NCBI GenBank assembly: GCA_004565275.1
Contig: SDOX01000006.1
Coordinates: forward strand, 434,001-498,000
Length of the DNA: 64,000 nt
Source of the DNA: Nannochloropsis salina CCMP1776
Lineage: Eukaryota; Sar; Eustigmatophyceae; Eustigmatales; Monodopsidaceae
Direction of reading: 5' to 3'
Shown: piece by piece, positions 1-11,052 of the stretch
Position numbering within the stretch: the first letter of the stretch is position 1
How the letters are laid out: the number at the start of each line of letters is the position of its first letter
The notes under the pieces: model-generated
Told to the model about the DNA's origin: nothing
Seen by the model: the letters and a program-made list of their open reading frames with translations, nothing else
Database searches by the model: none
Translations under genes and position numbers: made by a program

Positions 1-1903
1 GACTGACCGCCGCCCCACTTTCCCTCTCCCGCTCCCTACCGGACCATGGCATCGACGACAAGCGGGCAAATGGGGTGAAATCTAGCAAGCGCCGCAAAAA
101 GTACGTGCTGCTGCTGCTGCTGCTGCTGGCTGTCCTCCCAACCCCCATCCCCTCCCCCCCATCCGCATCCACCCTCCCCATTGACAACGCCATTCCATAT
201 TTGCGCATTGTCCTTGCCGTGGCTATCGGCCCCCCCGACCCCAACGGCCCCGTGATTTGTCCCCCCCCCACCCTCGCGCCTGCTCGGACCCCTCCTTTCC
301 CCCCTCCTTTCCCCCCGACAAACCCTACCACCCCTCCCTCGCCTCTACCCAAACGCCTCCCTCCTAACGCCACCCCCGGCCCCTCCACCACCCTTCCTTC
401 CCCTTGTCCCCCGTGCGCCCCGTACTGTGACTCCGGCGCTTCCATGTGCAACCACCTGCCCTCTCGCACCGTGTACATGCCCATGGGCGCCGACGGAAGC
501 GCCCGCTCCCAGAGCACCTCCCCCGACTCCGGATCCGACACCTGGAGCGTGCGCTCGTCCAGCCAGACCATGTCAGGCAGCACCAACACATCCTCTCCCT
601 CCTCCTCTTCCTCCCCGTCGTCATCTTCCCCCCCCCAGGCTTCGTCCCATTCCTCTTCCTCCCCCTCCCAAGCCATGCCCTCGAACGCCCCGGCCCCCAC
701 CACCCTCCCCTGCCTTTCCTCTGCCCCACCCCGACGACCTACGGCAAAGATCTCCGACAGGGTCACATTCCAGGCCTCCCGCCCGCTCTGCACGTCCAGG
801 GAACGCACCACGTAATCGTCCCGCTGCAACAGGACCGGCTCTCTCCCGGCTCCCCCCCCACCCTCTCCTCCTCCCCCCTGCCCGTCGACCCCAGCAACGC
901 CAGGCACGGCACTCCTTGCCTTGACCCTTCCTTCGCCTTCCTCCTCCTCCCCAAAGGGCGGGCGGGCCAACTTCCCCCCTCCTCCTGCTCCTCCTGCTCC
1001 TCCTGCTCCTGCTCCTCCTCCTCCCATCCCCCCCGCTCCTCCTCCAACTCCAACATTGTATTTGCTGTTGATCCACTTTACGTCCCCACTAGCGCCATCT
1101 AACGCAAATATTTTAGTCGTCTTCTCCCCTAAGAGCAGCCCACACGAGTCCTCCTGATCGGGGCAGGACATGACGGGCGTGTCCAAAAGTTCCAGAATGT
1201 TCGGCGCCAGCACCTCTTGACTCCCATCGTCCCGGACGCTCACGATCCGTCCCTCAAGGGTGGGCATGACAAAGTACTTGCTCTTCCGGGCCTTCACACC
1301 ATCGTTGGCTCGCCTTTCCCCGTTGCTCTCCCCCGTGCCCGAGCCCAAAAAAAAGGAGGAGGAGTACAGGGGCGGGCCGGAGTAGAAAAGACCCTTCAGC
1401 TCACCCGTCCACGCGTCCACCGTGTGGACACCGCCGTCGATGGTGCTGATCACGACGCTTGCGTCCCGATTTCCCGCGTCCTTCGTAGCCGTCCTTGCAT
1501 CCGGCTGGGCCTTGGCAGCTCGATTCACCGCCCGCACCTGCCCTAGTTGTTGGACGGACGCCGCGTGCTGGTGTAGAAGGGGGGTCACATCGCCTTGCAC
1601 CCGCAAGATCGGCCAAACGGTGGCAAGCAAAGAGGTTACGGCCACCATGAGTACGGCTACAAGGAATCTGTCTCCCGATATAGACTTGCTGCCGTTTCGC
1701 CCACTAAACGGGATCCGCCTGATCCGCCTCAGCTTCCCCAAATGCCCTCTTCTCGCAGCTTTGTCGTCGCACATTCCCTCTCGCTGCGGAATTGATTTCG
1801 GCGCTCCAGGCATTACAGGTGAAGATAAAAGACGCCTGGAGGACGACACGGACGGAAGTGAGGCCGCCCGCCGCCGAACTTCCTCACGAACAGGCTCGGA
1901 CAT
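1..1903 (-). CDS. IRE1-like ER stress sensor, luminal half (runs off left edge)
   Basis: An open frame of 634 codons starts at an ATG at 1903 and reads to base 1 without a stop, so the rest of the gene lies outside the window. Residues 80-100 are a hydrophobic helix after a basic 79-residue leader. Beyond it come blocks typical of the IRE1/PERK luminal domain: STIDGGVHTVDAWTGE (about 153-168), YFVMPTLEGRIVS, a 'GLLLGEKTTKIFALDGASGD' strand pair, 'DDYVVRSLDVQSGREAWNVT', and a late 'SDPESGEVLWER' block. In the family this domain senses unfolded protein in the ER and drives a cytosolic kinase-RNase, which would lie left of base 1. Gly-rich (about 965-1045) and Glu-rich insertions, and a run of AGC (Ser) codons near 105-128, interrupt the fold. 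The hydrophobic helix is set unusually far from the N-terminus and could be a signal anchor. IRE1 is favoured over PERK by block order, but without the kinase this stays an inference. Confidence 0.72.
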   Translation of the reverse strand, partial: MSEPVREEVRRRAASLPSVSSSRRLLSSPVMPGAPKSIPQREGMCDDKAARRGHLGKLRRIRRIPFSGRNGSKSISGDRFLVAVLMVAVTSLLATVWPILRVQGDVTPLLHQHAASVQQLGQVRAVNRAAKAQPDARTATKDAGNRDASVVISTIDGGVHTVDAWTGELKGLFYSGPPLYSSSFFLGSGTGESNGERRANDGVKARKSKYFVMPTLEGRIVSVRDDGSQEVLAPNILELLDTPVMSCPDQEDSCGLLLGEKTTKIFALDGASGDVKWINSKYNVGVGGGAGGMGGGGAGAGGAGGAGGGGKLARPPFGEEEEGEGRVKARSAVPGVAGVDGQGGGGEGGGGAGREPVLLQRDDYVVRSLDVQSGREAWNVTLSEIFAVGRRGGAEERQGRVVGAGAFEGMAWEGEEEEWDEAWGGEDDDGEEEEEGEDVLVLPDMVWLDERTLQVSDPESGEVLWERALPSAPMGMYTVREGRWLHMEAPESQYGAHGGQGEGRVVEGPGVALGGRRLGRGEGGVVGFVGGKGGGKGGVRAGARVGGGQITGPLGSGGPIATARTMRKYGMALSMGRVDADGGEGMGVGRTASSSSSSSTYFLRRLLDFTPFARLSSMPWSGRERERESGAAVS

Positions 1904-2187
1904 GCTCTACTTGCCGTTGCCTTCCCCGTTCACGATATCGTGGTGAGACGAAGGCTTCCTGACACTCCTCCACATCGCAGGATCCCTATTGTGTGTCTGA
2001 AGGGTTGGGAAATAATTAATTTTCGAAGTTGGGGGACTGTGTTTGAGACACTTGATAGAGCAGGATAACAACCCCTTTCAAGCTAGTATGTCCTCTCTGC
2101 TTTATGCCATAACAACCATTCACCTTTTATAAAAACCTGCTGAATTGCTCTCGACTACCAAGCGTAGTTAATACTATCAAGAAATGT

Positions 2188-3075
2188 ATGAATGGGAAGC
2201 TTTTGCATTGTGATAACTCACAGCCATGCTTCCCAATTGCTGTCGAGCTCCTTCGGGCATGGACCGTCGGAGGGTCCTTCAACACGGGAGTGAGTACAGA
2301 GCGGCCCGTCAATACAGGCCGCACATCCGCACAGAATGCACCACCGGCTAAAAATGACCTTCTCGGTGCAAACATACGTCAACCTCGCACCCTCAGGTGG
2401 ACACGGCCCCCTGCGGCTTCACTCGTCCGGTTCAAAAGTCACGGCGTACCTCGCCGGCCTCGCTGCAGGTCCCACCCCATCGCTCCTGCTCTCTTACTGC
2501 CCCCGACCTGGTGGCAAAAATCGCGACAAACCATCGCAAGTCCTCCCAACCACCCGCACGTCCAGATCGGCCGCTTTGAAAGTATGTTGAGCGTAAAACA
2601 CTCCGAAGCTAGGACCACGACTAAGACGGGCGCGCCTGGCATTCAACAGTCGGAGGGCCACGACGGGGCTGATGAGACCGGCGCAATGGAAGGTTCACTT
2701 GTGGAAGATATGGCTTATCAACGCGACGTGTCAATGGAGCTCGCGAGAAAATTGTCGCAGGACTTGGATGCAAAGAAGAAGCTGTTGGGGGGTCGCCTCC
2801 AGAATGCGTTGAGGCTCTCCTCGGAGGCGGAGATACGCTTAAACCAAGCCAATCGCGAGTACCAGGTCAAGCACCTGACCTTGAGAAAGCGTATGCTAAC
2901 GATTGTTGCGACTCTGGCATTAGCATCTCTGATAGGATGGCTGATTAGTGCGCTTCTTACCCACCGATTTCAATTAGGTGCGGTGTTGATATTGCCATTG
3001 TCAGTAATGGCGGGCATCTATCTTTTTGGAAAGCTGGAGGGGGAGGACGGTCTCCTGAGCCTGGCGTGGTCATGA
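2188..3075 (+). CDS. Small coiled-coil protein with two C-terminal membrane helices
   Basis: The frame is open from an ATG at 2188 (295 residues); a second in-frame ATG at 2584 gives a 163-residue protein. The 2584 start looks more natural, because the segment before it is Pro/Arg-rich with little coding character and is also open in another frame (2336-2590). From 2584 the protein has a polar acidic leader, a charged helical stretch (about 45-105, with EDMAYQRDVSMELARKLSQD and repeated K/E/R heptads), then two hydrophobic helices (TIVATLALASLIGWLISALL and AVLILPLSVMAGIYLFG) near the C-terminus. I do not recognise the family. The architecture suggests a tail-anchored hairpin membrane protein. 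It lies divergent to the IRE1-like gene, with 284 bp between the longest starts. Confidence 0.55.
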   Translation: MNGKLLHCDNSQPCFPIAVELLRAWTVGGSFNTGVSTERPVNTGRTSAQNAPPAKNDLLGANIRQPRTLRWTRPPAASLVRFKSHGVPRRPRCRSHPIAPALLLPPTWWQKSRQTIASPPNHPHVQIGRFESMLSVKHSEARTTTKTGAPGIQQSEGHDGADETGAMEGSLVEDMAYQRDVSMELARKLSQDLDAKKKLLGGRLQNALRLSSEAEIRLNQANREYQVKHLTLRKRMLTIVATLALASLIGWLISALLTHRFQLGAVLILPLSVMAGIYLFGKLEGEDGLLSLAWS

Positions 3076-3734
3076 GAAGTAGCACTGCAGTGCTGCCGTG
3101 GTGGCGACTTGGGCCTTTAATGTACAGAAATGTGGAAACAGACGGTGGCAAAAGGGGTCTCGGGCAGGGGTGTGGCGGCGCCGCTTGACGCCGTCATTTA
3201 CCCGGAGCATCTTGGGACACGTATGTATTGTAATTGCAGAGGCCAGAAAAAAGCAATAGAAATAGCGTCATTCAGGCGTCCACGCCCACCATTCTCGTAA
3301 AACCTGCGCTGGGTCACCTCGAGTGACGCGAGGCATTTGTCCACTAAGACATTCGTGGAAACTTCCTCTCATGTTACTCTCTCTCCCAGCTCCACTTTCC
3401 AAATATGCCACCACCGCGACGGACTGGTCCAGTTGCGGATCCCACGTCCTCCACCCCCCCTCTTCCTTCCCCTCCCCCCGCCACACCCAGCGCTTCTCCC
3501 TGCTGCCTCCCGCACATGATTCTTTTAAAAACCCCGTCGACACAGCCACCGTTTATGATCCCGTCGAAACAGCCATTGTTTGTGATCGAGCAGGCTCTCA
3601 CTCTGGCCTCTTCGCAACGCTTAAACGATACTCCATCCCTCTGTCCTCGCTCCTATCCTCCCTCCTCCCCCCCCCCCTTCCTCGTGACCCCGTCGCCCTC
3701 TTCCTACGCCTGTCCTGCACTCCTGACTCCCCCC
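3076..3734. other. Intergenic, convergent 3' ends, with a 27-bp duplication
   Basis: Lies between the small membrane protein (+) and the end of eIF5 (-). The frames open here are overlapping, Pro/Ser-rich and not family-like. The only structure I see is a two-copy tandem duplication of about 27 bp (3534-3560 and 3561-3587) built on ccgtcgaNacagccaNNgtt, followed by pyrimidine-rich DNA toward the eIF5 stop codon. Confidence 0.5.
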
Positions 3735-5081
3735 CTACTCTTCCTCACTCTCCTCCTCTCCACTTTCTTCCTCCGAGTCCGAAGCCGCCTCCGTCAGCCA
3801 GGTCACGAACTTGCCTGCCTCTTTTCTCAGGGACTCCACCATCGCCGGCGTCACCTCCCTCCGCGTGAACTCCGTGGGGCCCTCCTCCTCCGCCCACTCC
3901 AGGAACACCTCCTCATCCACAACGCCCTCGTCATAAAGCTGCTTGAGGAGGACGGGGAACCACTTGTGCAGGCTCTCCGCATGCGTGACAGCGCACAGAT
4001 GCTCCATCACCCCGATCAAGCGCCGCTGGTACATTTCCTCGTCCACGCTCAGCATCAAGCCCTTCAAGACCTTTTGGTGCCGCCGGATGGCATTCTCACG
4101 CCCTGCCTCGGGACCAAAGGCCGCCTGCACAAAGAGAAAGGGGCGCTCCTCCACGGGCAAGGCGGAGAAGGTCGCAATCATGCGGATCTCCTCCAGAACC
4201 TGACTGGCTCCAGCCGAAGGGTTCGAGTTCAGGAAGTGCTGCAAACGCCCGATGGCCCCCGCCAAGGCCGTCGCGTCCTCCACGGCCAGGTTGTCCAGCC
4301 GCGCCACCACCTCTCCCTCCTCCTCCTCCTCCTCCTCCTCCTCTCCCTCCCCTTCGTCGTCGTCCGACGATCCCTGTTTGGACGACTTTCCGTTACTGGC
4401 CCCCGCCCCGTGCCCGTCCCCGTCGCTGCTCCCTGCCTCGGAGGCCTTCTCTCTCTTCTCCCGCTTCTTCTTCTTCTTCTTCTCCTTCTCCTCCTTGTCC
4501 TTCTTTTTCTTCTTCTTCTTTTCCTTCTCCTCTCCCTCCGCCCCACCGTCCTCGTCCAGGTCGTCGTCCTCCGCGTCCGCCTTGGAGCGATCTTTCTTCT
4601 TCTTCTCCTTAGCCTCCTTGCTGCCCTTCCCTTCCTTGGCCGTTTTCTTGTGAGTGTTGATGATGAACGTGGTCAGTTTGTGGCTCATGTCGCACATGCT
4701 CTTCTCTCCACAGGCGTCGCATTTCTGATAGATCACCCCGCCCTTGATCTTGTACGCCGTCTCCGGGAGCCCGCAGGAAGGGCAGAGGACGAAGCCTTGG
4801 ATGTAGCGGCAGAGGGACGTCTGAAGGGCGGGCGCCGTGTGCGCTCCGTTCACCACCGCCCGTTCCGTCTCTTCCCTGTACGTCGTTTGCGCGCCCAGCT
4901 CCGTGCCGAAGAACTTCGTCACCTCCGCGGGCATTCGGTGCAAGGCCTGAGCCACCTCCTTCATGTTGATGACCACGGTTTTGATCCCGTTCCCACGGCC
5001 CTCCACCTTGGCCAGGATCCGCGGCATTTTATACCGGTAGTTGGCGTCCTCCACCGGGTTGAGGCCCGCAATGTTCATCAT
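3735..5081 (-). CDS. EIF5: Translation initiation factor eIF5
   Basis: A single-exon 448-residue protein of normal eIF5 length. The N-terminal domain has YRYKMP; its Arg16 aligns with the GTPase-activating Arg15 of yeast eIF5 that acts on eIF2-GTP. VEGRGNGIKT follows, then a C4 zinc ribbon (Cys100, Cys103, Cys121, Cys124). A long linker holds alternating Lys and Asp/Glu runs (about 150-250), and the C-terminal HEAT-like W2 domain (about 300-430, with the SLHKWFPVLLKQLYDEGVV block) ends in the acidic tail ESGEEESEEE. In the family the W2 domain binds eIF2-beta, eIF1 and eIF3. The start is a double Met (ATGATG); either could be used. The acidic and basic runs come from TCC and TTC microsatellite-like DNA around 4315-4530. 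Acts in the cytosol in start-codon selection, as does eIF1A encoded at 26.6-27.6 kb. Confidence 0.97.
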   Translation of the reverse strand: MMNIAGLNPVEDANYRYKMPRILAKVEGRGNGIKTVVINMKEVAQALHRMPAEVTKFFGTELGAQTTYREETERAVVNGAHTAPALQTSLCRYIQGFVLCPSCGLPETAYKIKGGVIYQKCDACGEKSMCDMSHKLTTFIINTHKKTAKEGKGSKEAKEKKKKDRSKADAEDDDLDEDGGAEGEEKEKKKKKKKDKEEKEKKKKKKREKREKASEAGSSDGDGHGAGASNGKSSKQGSSDDDEGEGEEEEEEEEEGEVVARLDNLAVEDATALAGAIGRLQHFLNSNPSAGASQVLEEIRMIATFSALPVEERPFLFVQAAFGPEAGRENAIRRHQKVLKGLMLSVDEEMYQRRLIGVMEHLCAVTHAESLHKWFPVLLKQLYDEGVVDEEVFLEWAEEEGPTEFTRREVTPAMVESLRKEAGKFVTWLTEAASDSEEESGEEESEEE

Positions 5082-6441
5082 CTTTCACGGGGAGCGTGGA
5101 GCTTACTGGACGCCTGGACCGCGGCTATATCGACGTGTGCCGAGTCTGTTTTGCTTTACCCGACGAATGTTTAATGATGGTTGCTCACACGCCCGGTTTG
5201 GGACCACTCGATCGGTATCTATGGCGATCCCCTTTCTTGCTGCGTTGAGTGCTAATGGCTCCTATTCTTAGGTCCCGGGTAAGCGGGTAGACGAGAAAGC
5301 GTAAATGCTGCTGGAAATGGTGATGGTGGTAATGATGACAGGGGGGCGTGGAACGCGCGGGCACACCGTCTCTTCTCAATCTGAGCGCGTCCGAACGCAT
5401 GCACAAGTTTGCAGACCTTGAGTTGGGTGCGACTTGTGGGTGGCTTGCCTGTGTTGGTGTGTCACGTCGTGGTGATAGTCGAGATGAGTGACACGGAGAC
5501 GTGCGATGAAGTCAGCGGCGCCTGAACAAGCCGTGTGATGCGCAGCGCTCTCCTAAACTTACGTACACCACGCTCTCAACGCCGCCCTGTGGACCATCTT
5601 CACGTTCACAGGTTACGCACAGGGACGTGGAGCATCGCACAGGTCACGCGCATGCACTGGGACGAGCGTCCTTACTACTTTGGTCGGCGCAAAATGGGGC
5701 CAGGAGGGAGCGCGCCAGCCTCGTGCGGGAGCAAGCACGTTTCATCAGCTCAAAAAAAATACAGTCAGGGGAACAAGACGCCATGATCCACCCCACGCTC
5801 ACCACTTCACCCCGTCCTAGTCACAAACAACCGGAGTCCCGGCCTTTCAACCTGTCCCAAAGCCCGCGAGGCAGGATGGCCCCGCCAACAAAGAAAACGA
5901 CGGCCATGCTGGCTTCGCTTGGCCTGGCGCTCCGTGCCGCCGCTGGCATTTGAGTGGCTTAGCAAGTATCTTGCCTAGGACGGGGGCTTGCGCCGCAAGT
6001 ATGCATTTTGTAGGCGACCCCACGCGTCTTGACAGAGGAAAGAGGCAATTGTGCGCGTACCCAGGGGGATCATGAAGTCATGGTCATTTTTGGGGGCTTA
6101 AAAGTGTCCTTTGGGTGGAGATCGGGCGTTTTTTCAGGCCTCACACGATGATCGCGTGGATGGCGACAGGCATCATTTGCGTTACTTCCATGCATGCACG
6201 ACGCGACCAAAAACCGTGTAGGCGAGAATAAAGAATGCTCAGTCATTGGCTGTCCTCATGGCTGCTGTCCATTTCATTTCGTAACTATATTTTGTGTCAT
6301 ATAGGCCGTTCCAGAGGAGGGGTTGCCCGGCGTGAGGTACATAGACAGGGGGAGACCGCCACCAGCACCTTTCGTCTACTTAAGCCCTGTCTTCTGATCT
6401 CCCACCCGAGAATTTTCTACTATCTTTGTTGAGTAAGGAGG
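5082..6441. other. Intergenic between divergent eIF5 and CPS; no supported gene
   Basis: A 1.36-kb gap holding both upstream regions. Open frames such as 5627-5953 (+) and 5185-5406 (-) have no recognisable domain, overlap one another and lack coding-like composition. No tRNA-like A/B box pair was seen. A purine-rich 'gagtaaggag' sits directly before the CPS start codon. Confidence 0.5.
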
Positions 6442-9400
6442 ATGTATCGTGCGCTGCGTTCGCCATTGGGATCGCGCGCCGCGGAGGTGCTCCAATTGCA
6501 TCATGTGGGGGCGTCGAAGCGGTTGGTCCCTGCTGGCTTTTCTAGCTCCTTCGGGAATCAGGGCATTAAAAGTGTGTTGTTGCGTCGTTTGCTGGCGACA
6601 CAGTCTGATGGAGCAGCGTCGCCCCCCACAAAGCGTGCGTGGTTGGTTTTGGAGGACGGCACCCGCCTGCAAGGGTACTCCTTCGGGGCAGACAAGCCCA
6701 TGAACGGGGAGGTTGTCTTCTCCACAGGCATGGTCGGCTACACAGAATCATTGACCGATCCATCTTACCGACGACAAATTTTGACTCTGACGTCGCCCAT
6801 GGTGGGCAATTACGGCGTGCCTGACCCGAAGGTGTTGGACGAGCTTGGCTTGCCCAAGGCCTTTGAAAGCTACAAGATCCACGCGGCAGGCTTGGTCGTG
6901 CAGGATTATTCCCACCACTACTCGCACTGGAACGCACATTTCTCATTGGGAGACTGGTTGAAACAAGAAGATATCCCAGCCATATGCGGAATCGACACGC
7001 GGATGCTGACGAAGAAGATCCGTAGTCATGGCGCCATGCTGGGAAGGATTGAATTCGAGGACGGGCCCAAGCCCGAGTTGGAGGATGTGAACAAGAAGCA
7101 CCTTGTCGCCGAAGTCTCTGCCCCGGAGGCCAAAGTGTACGGGAAAGGGAATCCCATCAAGATCTTGGCTGTGGATTGCGGGATCAAGTACAACATTATC
7201 CGGCATCTGGTAAGGAAAGGCGCTGAGGTCAAGGTGGTGCCATGGGCCCATGATCTCGTCTCGGAGATGGCACACCACCAGGGCCTCTTCCTGTCCAATG
7301 GCCCGGGCGACCCGAGCATGTGCACCACCACGGTGCAGCACCTGAAAGAGCTCGTAAATGATCCGAACTTCACGAAACCAGTCTTCGGCATCTGTTTGGG
7401 AAACCAGTTGCTTGGGCTCGCGGCGGGGGCGAAAGCGACGAAGCTGCCTTTTGGAAATCGAGGGCAAAACCAGCCGGTGGTAAACATGCTCACGGGCAAG
7501 GCCTTCATCACGCCGCAGAATCACGGCTACGCCATCGACGACACCACCTTGCCCGCACCGTGGAAGCCGCTCTTCCGGAATCTGAATGACCACTCCAACG
7601 AGGGGATTCTGCACACACAAAAACCGATCTTCTCGGCCCAGTTCCATCCGGAGGCGGCCGGTGGGCCCACCGACACCGAGTTCTTCTTCGATGTCTTCTT
7701 GGACACGGTGCGCGAGCAGAGAAAAAACATCGTCTTCCCTCCTGTCCAGCCGACGCCTGCGCGCCCGGAGGTCGCGAAAGTGTTGCTTCTGGGCTCAGGA
7801 GGGCTGTCCATTGGGCAGGCCGGAGAATTCGACTACTCTGGGGCCCAAGCCATCAAGGCCTTGAAGGAGGAGGGGCTGGAGGTGGTGCTCATGAACCCGA
7901 ACATCGCCTCGGTCCAAACCAATGTGGATGCCAAGTCGGACGCCAAGGCCGATCAGGTCTACTTCCTCCCGGTTAACCCGGACTACGTCGAGCAGGTGAT
8001 CAAGCGGGAGCGACCCGATGGACTGGTCCTCTCCATGGGCGGGCAGACGGCCCTGAATTGTGGCCTGGCCCTGCACCATAAAGGGATCCTCGCCAAGTAC
8101 AACGTGAAAGTGCTGGGCACGCAAATTGACGCGATCGAGGCTTCGGAAGATCGACAGCTATTTTCTGACAAACTGAACGAAATCAACGAGAAAATCGCTC
8201 CGTCGATCACGGCGTCCACCATTGCGCAGGCTTTGACGGCGGCGGAGAAAATCGGTTACCCTTGCATGATTCGCTCCGCCTTTGCTTTGGGGGGACTGGG
8301 CTCGGGGATCTGCCGGAATCCGGAGCATTTGGAGGAAATGGCCGCAAAGGCCTTGAGCTTGTCGAGCCAGATCTTGGTGGAAAAATCCCTAAAAGGATGG
8401 AAGGAGGTGGAGTACGAGGTAGTGCGGGACTCGGCCGACAATTGCATCACCGTCTGCAACATGGAGAACTTCGACCCCCTGGGCGTCCACACGGGGGACT
8501 CCATCGTGGTGGCACCCTCGCAAACTCTCTCCAATGAGGAGTATCACATGCTCCGGGAGACCGCCTTGAAGGTTGTCCGGCATTTGGGGATCGTAGGCGA
8601 GTGCAACATCCAGTACGCGCTCGATCCCTTCTCTCTCGACTATTGTATCATCGAAGTGAACGCCCGGTTGTCTCGGTCCTCTGCCTTGGCTTCAAAGGCC
8701 ACGGGATACCCTTTGGCCTTTGTGGCTGCCAAGCTCTCGCTGGGCATCACCCTCCCGGAGATTCAGAACAGCGTGACAAAGAGCACACAGGCGTGCTTCG
8801 AGCCGTCTCTGGACTACATTGTCACCAAGATTCCGCGCTGGGATCTCAACAAATTCCAAGGCGTGGCGACTGAAATCGGCTCTTCCATGAAATCGGTGGG
8901 GGAAGTGATGGCGATCGGGCGCACGTGGGAGGAATGCATCCAGAAGGCGATGCGGATGGTGGACCCCGCCATCGAGGGCTTTCAAGTCCGAAAGCGTTAC
9001 GACGACGATTCCGCCTTGCTCTACGAGTTGACCAACCCCTCCGATAAACGCCTCTACGCCATCGCGCAGATCTTTGCCGAGAAAACCAAGACCGTGGAGG
9101 AGATCCACGAGCTCACGGCCATCGACCACTGGTTCCTCCGCCGCCTGGAGCGAATCTCCAAGCAGCGCGACGTCCTGCTCAAGCACGGGAACGGAAAAGG
9201 GGCCCTGGACTCGCTTTCCGCGGAGGAATTGGCCACGTCGAAGAAGCTGGGATACTCAGACCGGCAGTTGGGGGCCTTGCTGGGCACGACCGATGACGCG
9301 GTGCGGGCAAAGCGGGAGGCCGCAGGCATCGTTCCCTCTGTGAAGCAGATCGACACCTTGGCGGCTGAATACCCGGCCAAGACCAACTACCTCTACTGCA

Positions 9401-11052
9401 CGTACAACGGGTCTGAGGACGACGTGGTCACGGGGGAGGGCGGGGTCATCGTGCTGGGCTCGGGGACCTACCGGATCGGCTCCTCGGTCGAGTTTGACTG
9501 GTGCGGCGTGTCGGCCATCAGGGCCTTGCGCGGGATGGGTTACAGGACCACGATGGTGAACTACAATCCGGAGACGGTCTCCACGGACTACGATGAATGC
9601 GACCAGCTTTACTTCGACGAGCTGAGCAAGGAGCGTATCATGGACATCTACCAGCGCGAGGGGGCTCAGGGCGTGGTGGTGTCCGTCGGGGGACAGATCC
9701 CCAACAACTTGGCCATGCCACTTCACAAGGTGGGCGTAAAAATCATGGGCACGACCCCGGAGATGATCGACCAAGCGGAGGACCGCTTCAAATTCTCGGC
9801 GTTGATGGACTCCCTCGGGATCCAGCAGCCGGCGTGGAAGGAGTTGGCGCACACAAAGTCAGCCCTGGCCTTCGCCAAGCAAGTGGGTTACCCCGTCTTG
9901 GTCCGCCCCTCCTACGTGCTCTCTGGGGCGGCCATGTCGGTGGCATTCAATGACGAGGCCCTCCTGCGCGTCCTCAGCGTGGCGGCTGACGTGTCGCAGG
10001 AGCATCCCGTGGTTATCACCAAGTTTGTGAACGGTGCGAATGAGATCGAGATGGACGCGGTGGCCCAAGACGGGGTGGTGATGGCGGCTGCGATGCACGA
10101 GCACGTGGAGAATGCGGGTGTGCATTCCGGAGACGCCACCTTGATGTTGCCCCCGCAGCGGATCTCTGCGTACACGGCCATGCGCGTAAATGAAGCTACC
10201 CGGAAGATCGCCAAGGCACTGAACATCACCGGACCCTTCAACATGCAGTTCCTTTCCAAAGGGAAGGACGTGAGCGTCATTGAGTGCAATCTCCGGGCCT
10301 CTCGCTCGGTGCCCTTCGTCTCCAAGACTATGGGCGTGGACTTCATCGAGGCAGCCGCACGTTGCATGGTAGGCGAGGACGTGACGGGCATGAATCTTCC
10401 CCAGCTGGGGCAGACGGGCCGACCCAAGGGCTACGTCGGAGTAAAGGCGCCCATGTTCTCCTTTACCCGCCTGCGTGGCGCCGACCCGGTGCTCGGGGTG
10501 GAGATGGCGTCGACAGGGGAGGTCGCCTGTTTCGGGGCCAACATCCACGAAGCCTTCTTGAAGGCCCTCATCTCCACGGGCTTCAAAGTGCCGGAGAAGA
10601 ACATCCTCTTCTCCGTGCAGGACTCCCTACGCGACGACGTCATCCACGCGGCTTTCCAGCTCCACACCCTCGGCTATAATCTCTACGCCACGCGGGCCAC
10701 GCACGACTTCCTCCTGTCCTGCCACGTGCCTTGCCACCTCCTCCACTACCCGAACCAGCCCGAAAAGCACCCGAACGTCTTGGAGCACTTGAAAAATGGG
10801 AAAATAGACCTGGTCATCAACCTTCCTACCCCAGAGAGCAAGCAGGTGGAAAACAATTACCTGATGCGTCGAACCGCGGTGGACTTTGGCGTTCCTCTGT
10901 TGACCAACATCCATCTGACCAAGCTGTTCGCAGAAGCGATGACCAAGTATAAGAAAGGAGAGCTTATCGGTATCGAGTCCCAGAATCTGTTCGATTACTA
11001 TAACGCCGAGGCCCCCGAAGAGGCGTGGACCTCGCCTTCGGAGTTCCATTAA
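6442..11052 (+). CDS. Glutamine-dependent carbamoyl-phosphate synthetase, mitochondrial (CPS III-like)
   Basis: A 1536-residue single-exon protein fusing the glutaminase and synthetase subunits, without the dihydroorotase or transcarbamylase domains of CAD, so of CPS I/III architecture. The N-terminus is basic and Ser/Leu-rich ([16 protein letters not shown]...LRRLLATQ), as expected for a mitochondrial presequence. The glutaminase keeps its triad: Cys318 in GICLGNQ, with His402 and Glu404 in FHPE, so it should use glutamine rather than free ammonia. Two ATP-grasp halves follow: the first opens with [20 protein letters not shown] near residue 450, the second with [17 protein letters not shown] near 1005. 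A C-terminal MGS-type regulatory domain (about 1375-1520) completes it. In stramenopiles such a mitochondrial enzyme feeds the ornithine-urea cycle. Whether it responds to N-acetylglutamate cannot be told from sequence alone. A role in pyrimidine synthesis is not excluded. Confidence 0.95.
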   Translation: MYRALRSPLGSRAAEVLQLHHVGASKRLVPAGFSSSFGNQGIKSVLLRRLLATQSDGAASPPTKRAWLVLEDGTRLQGYSFGADKPMNGEVVFSTGMVGYTESLTDPSYRRQILTLTSPMVGNYGVPDPKVLDELGLPKAFESYKIHAAGLVVQDYSHHYSHWNAHFSLGDWLKQEDIPAICGIDTRMLTKKIRSHGAMLGRIEFEDGPKPELEDVNKKHLVAEVSAPEAKVYGKGNPIKILAVDCGIKYNIIRHLVRKGAEVKVVPWAHDLVSEMAHHQGLFLSNGPGDPSMCTTTVQHLKELVNDPNFTKPVFGICLGNQLLGLAAGAKATKLPFGNRGQNQPVVNMLTGKAFITPQNHGYAIDDTTLPAPWKPLFRNLNDHSNEGILHTQKPIFSAQFHPEAAGGPTDTEFFFDVFLDTVREQRKNIVFPPVQPTPARPEVAKVLLLGSGGLSIGQAGEFDYSGAQAIKALKEEGLEVVLMNPNIASVQTNVDAKSDAKADQVYFLPVNPDYVEQVIKRERPDGLVLSMGGQTALNCGLALHHKGILAKYNVKVLGTQIDAIEASEDRQLFSDKLNEINEKIAPSITASTIAQALTAAEKIGYPCMIRSAFALGGLGSGICRNPEHLEEMAAKALSLSSQILVEKSLKGWKEVEYEVVRDSADNCITVCNMENFDPLGVHTGDSIVVAPSQTLSNEEYHMLRETALKVVRHLGIVGECNIQYALDPFSLDYCIIEVNARLSRSSALASKATGYPLAFVAAKLSLGITLPEIQNSVTKSTQACFEPSLDYIVTKIPRWDLNKFQGVATEIGSSMKSVGEVMAIGRTWEECIQKAMRMVDPAIEGFQVRKRYDDDSALLYELTNPSDKRLYAIAQIFAEKTKTVEEIHELTAIDHWFLRRLERISKQRDVLLKHGNGKGALDSLSAEELATSKKLGYSDRQLGALLGTTDDAVRAKREAAGIVPSVKQIDTLAAEYPAKTNYLYCTYNGSEDDVVTGEGGVIVLGSGTYRIGSSVEFDWCGVSAIRALRGMGYRTTMVNYNPETVSTDYDECDQLYFDELSKERIMDIYQREGAQGVVVSVGGQIPNNLAMPLHKVGVKIMGTTPEMIDQAEDRFKFSALMDSLGIQQPAWKELAHTKSALAFAKQVGYPVLVRPSYVLSGAAMSVAFNDEALLRVLSVAADVSQEHPVVITKFVNGANEIEMDAVAQDGVVMAAAMHEHVENAGVHSGDATLMLPPQRISAYTAMRVNEATRKIAKALNITGPFNMQFLSKGKDVSVIECNLRASRSVPFVSKTMGVDFIEAAARCMVGEDVTGMNLPQLGQTGRPKGYVGVKAPMFSFTRLRGADPVLGVEMASTGEVACFGANIHEAFLKALISTGFKVPEKNILFSVQDSLRDDVIHAAFQLHTLGYNLYATRATHDFLLSCHVPCHLLHYPNQPEKHPNVLEHLKNGKIDLVINLPTPESKQVENNYLMRRTAVDFGVPLLTNIHLTKLFAEAMTKYKKGELIGIESQNLFDYYNAEAPEEAWTSPSEFH

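Noticed and set aside
75-815. Plus-strand Pro/Ser-rich ORF of 246 codons
   Set aside because: Antisense shadow of the IRE1-like luminal frame, which has recognisable family blocks.
3405-5174. Plus-strand ORF of 589 codons
   Set aside because: It lies antisense to eIF5 and its content (Leu/Pro runs, RRRR) is the complement of the Lys/Glu-rich eIF5 linker.
5627-5953. Plus ORF of 108 codons upstream of CPS
   Set aside because: No domain, overlaps another frame, and its composition is not protein-like; probably chance.
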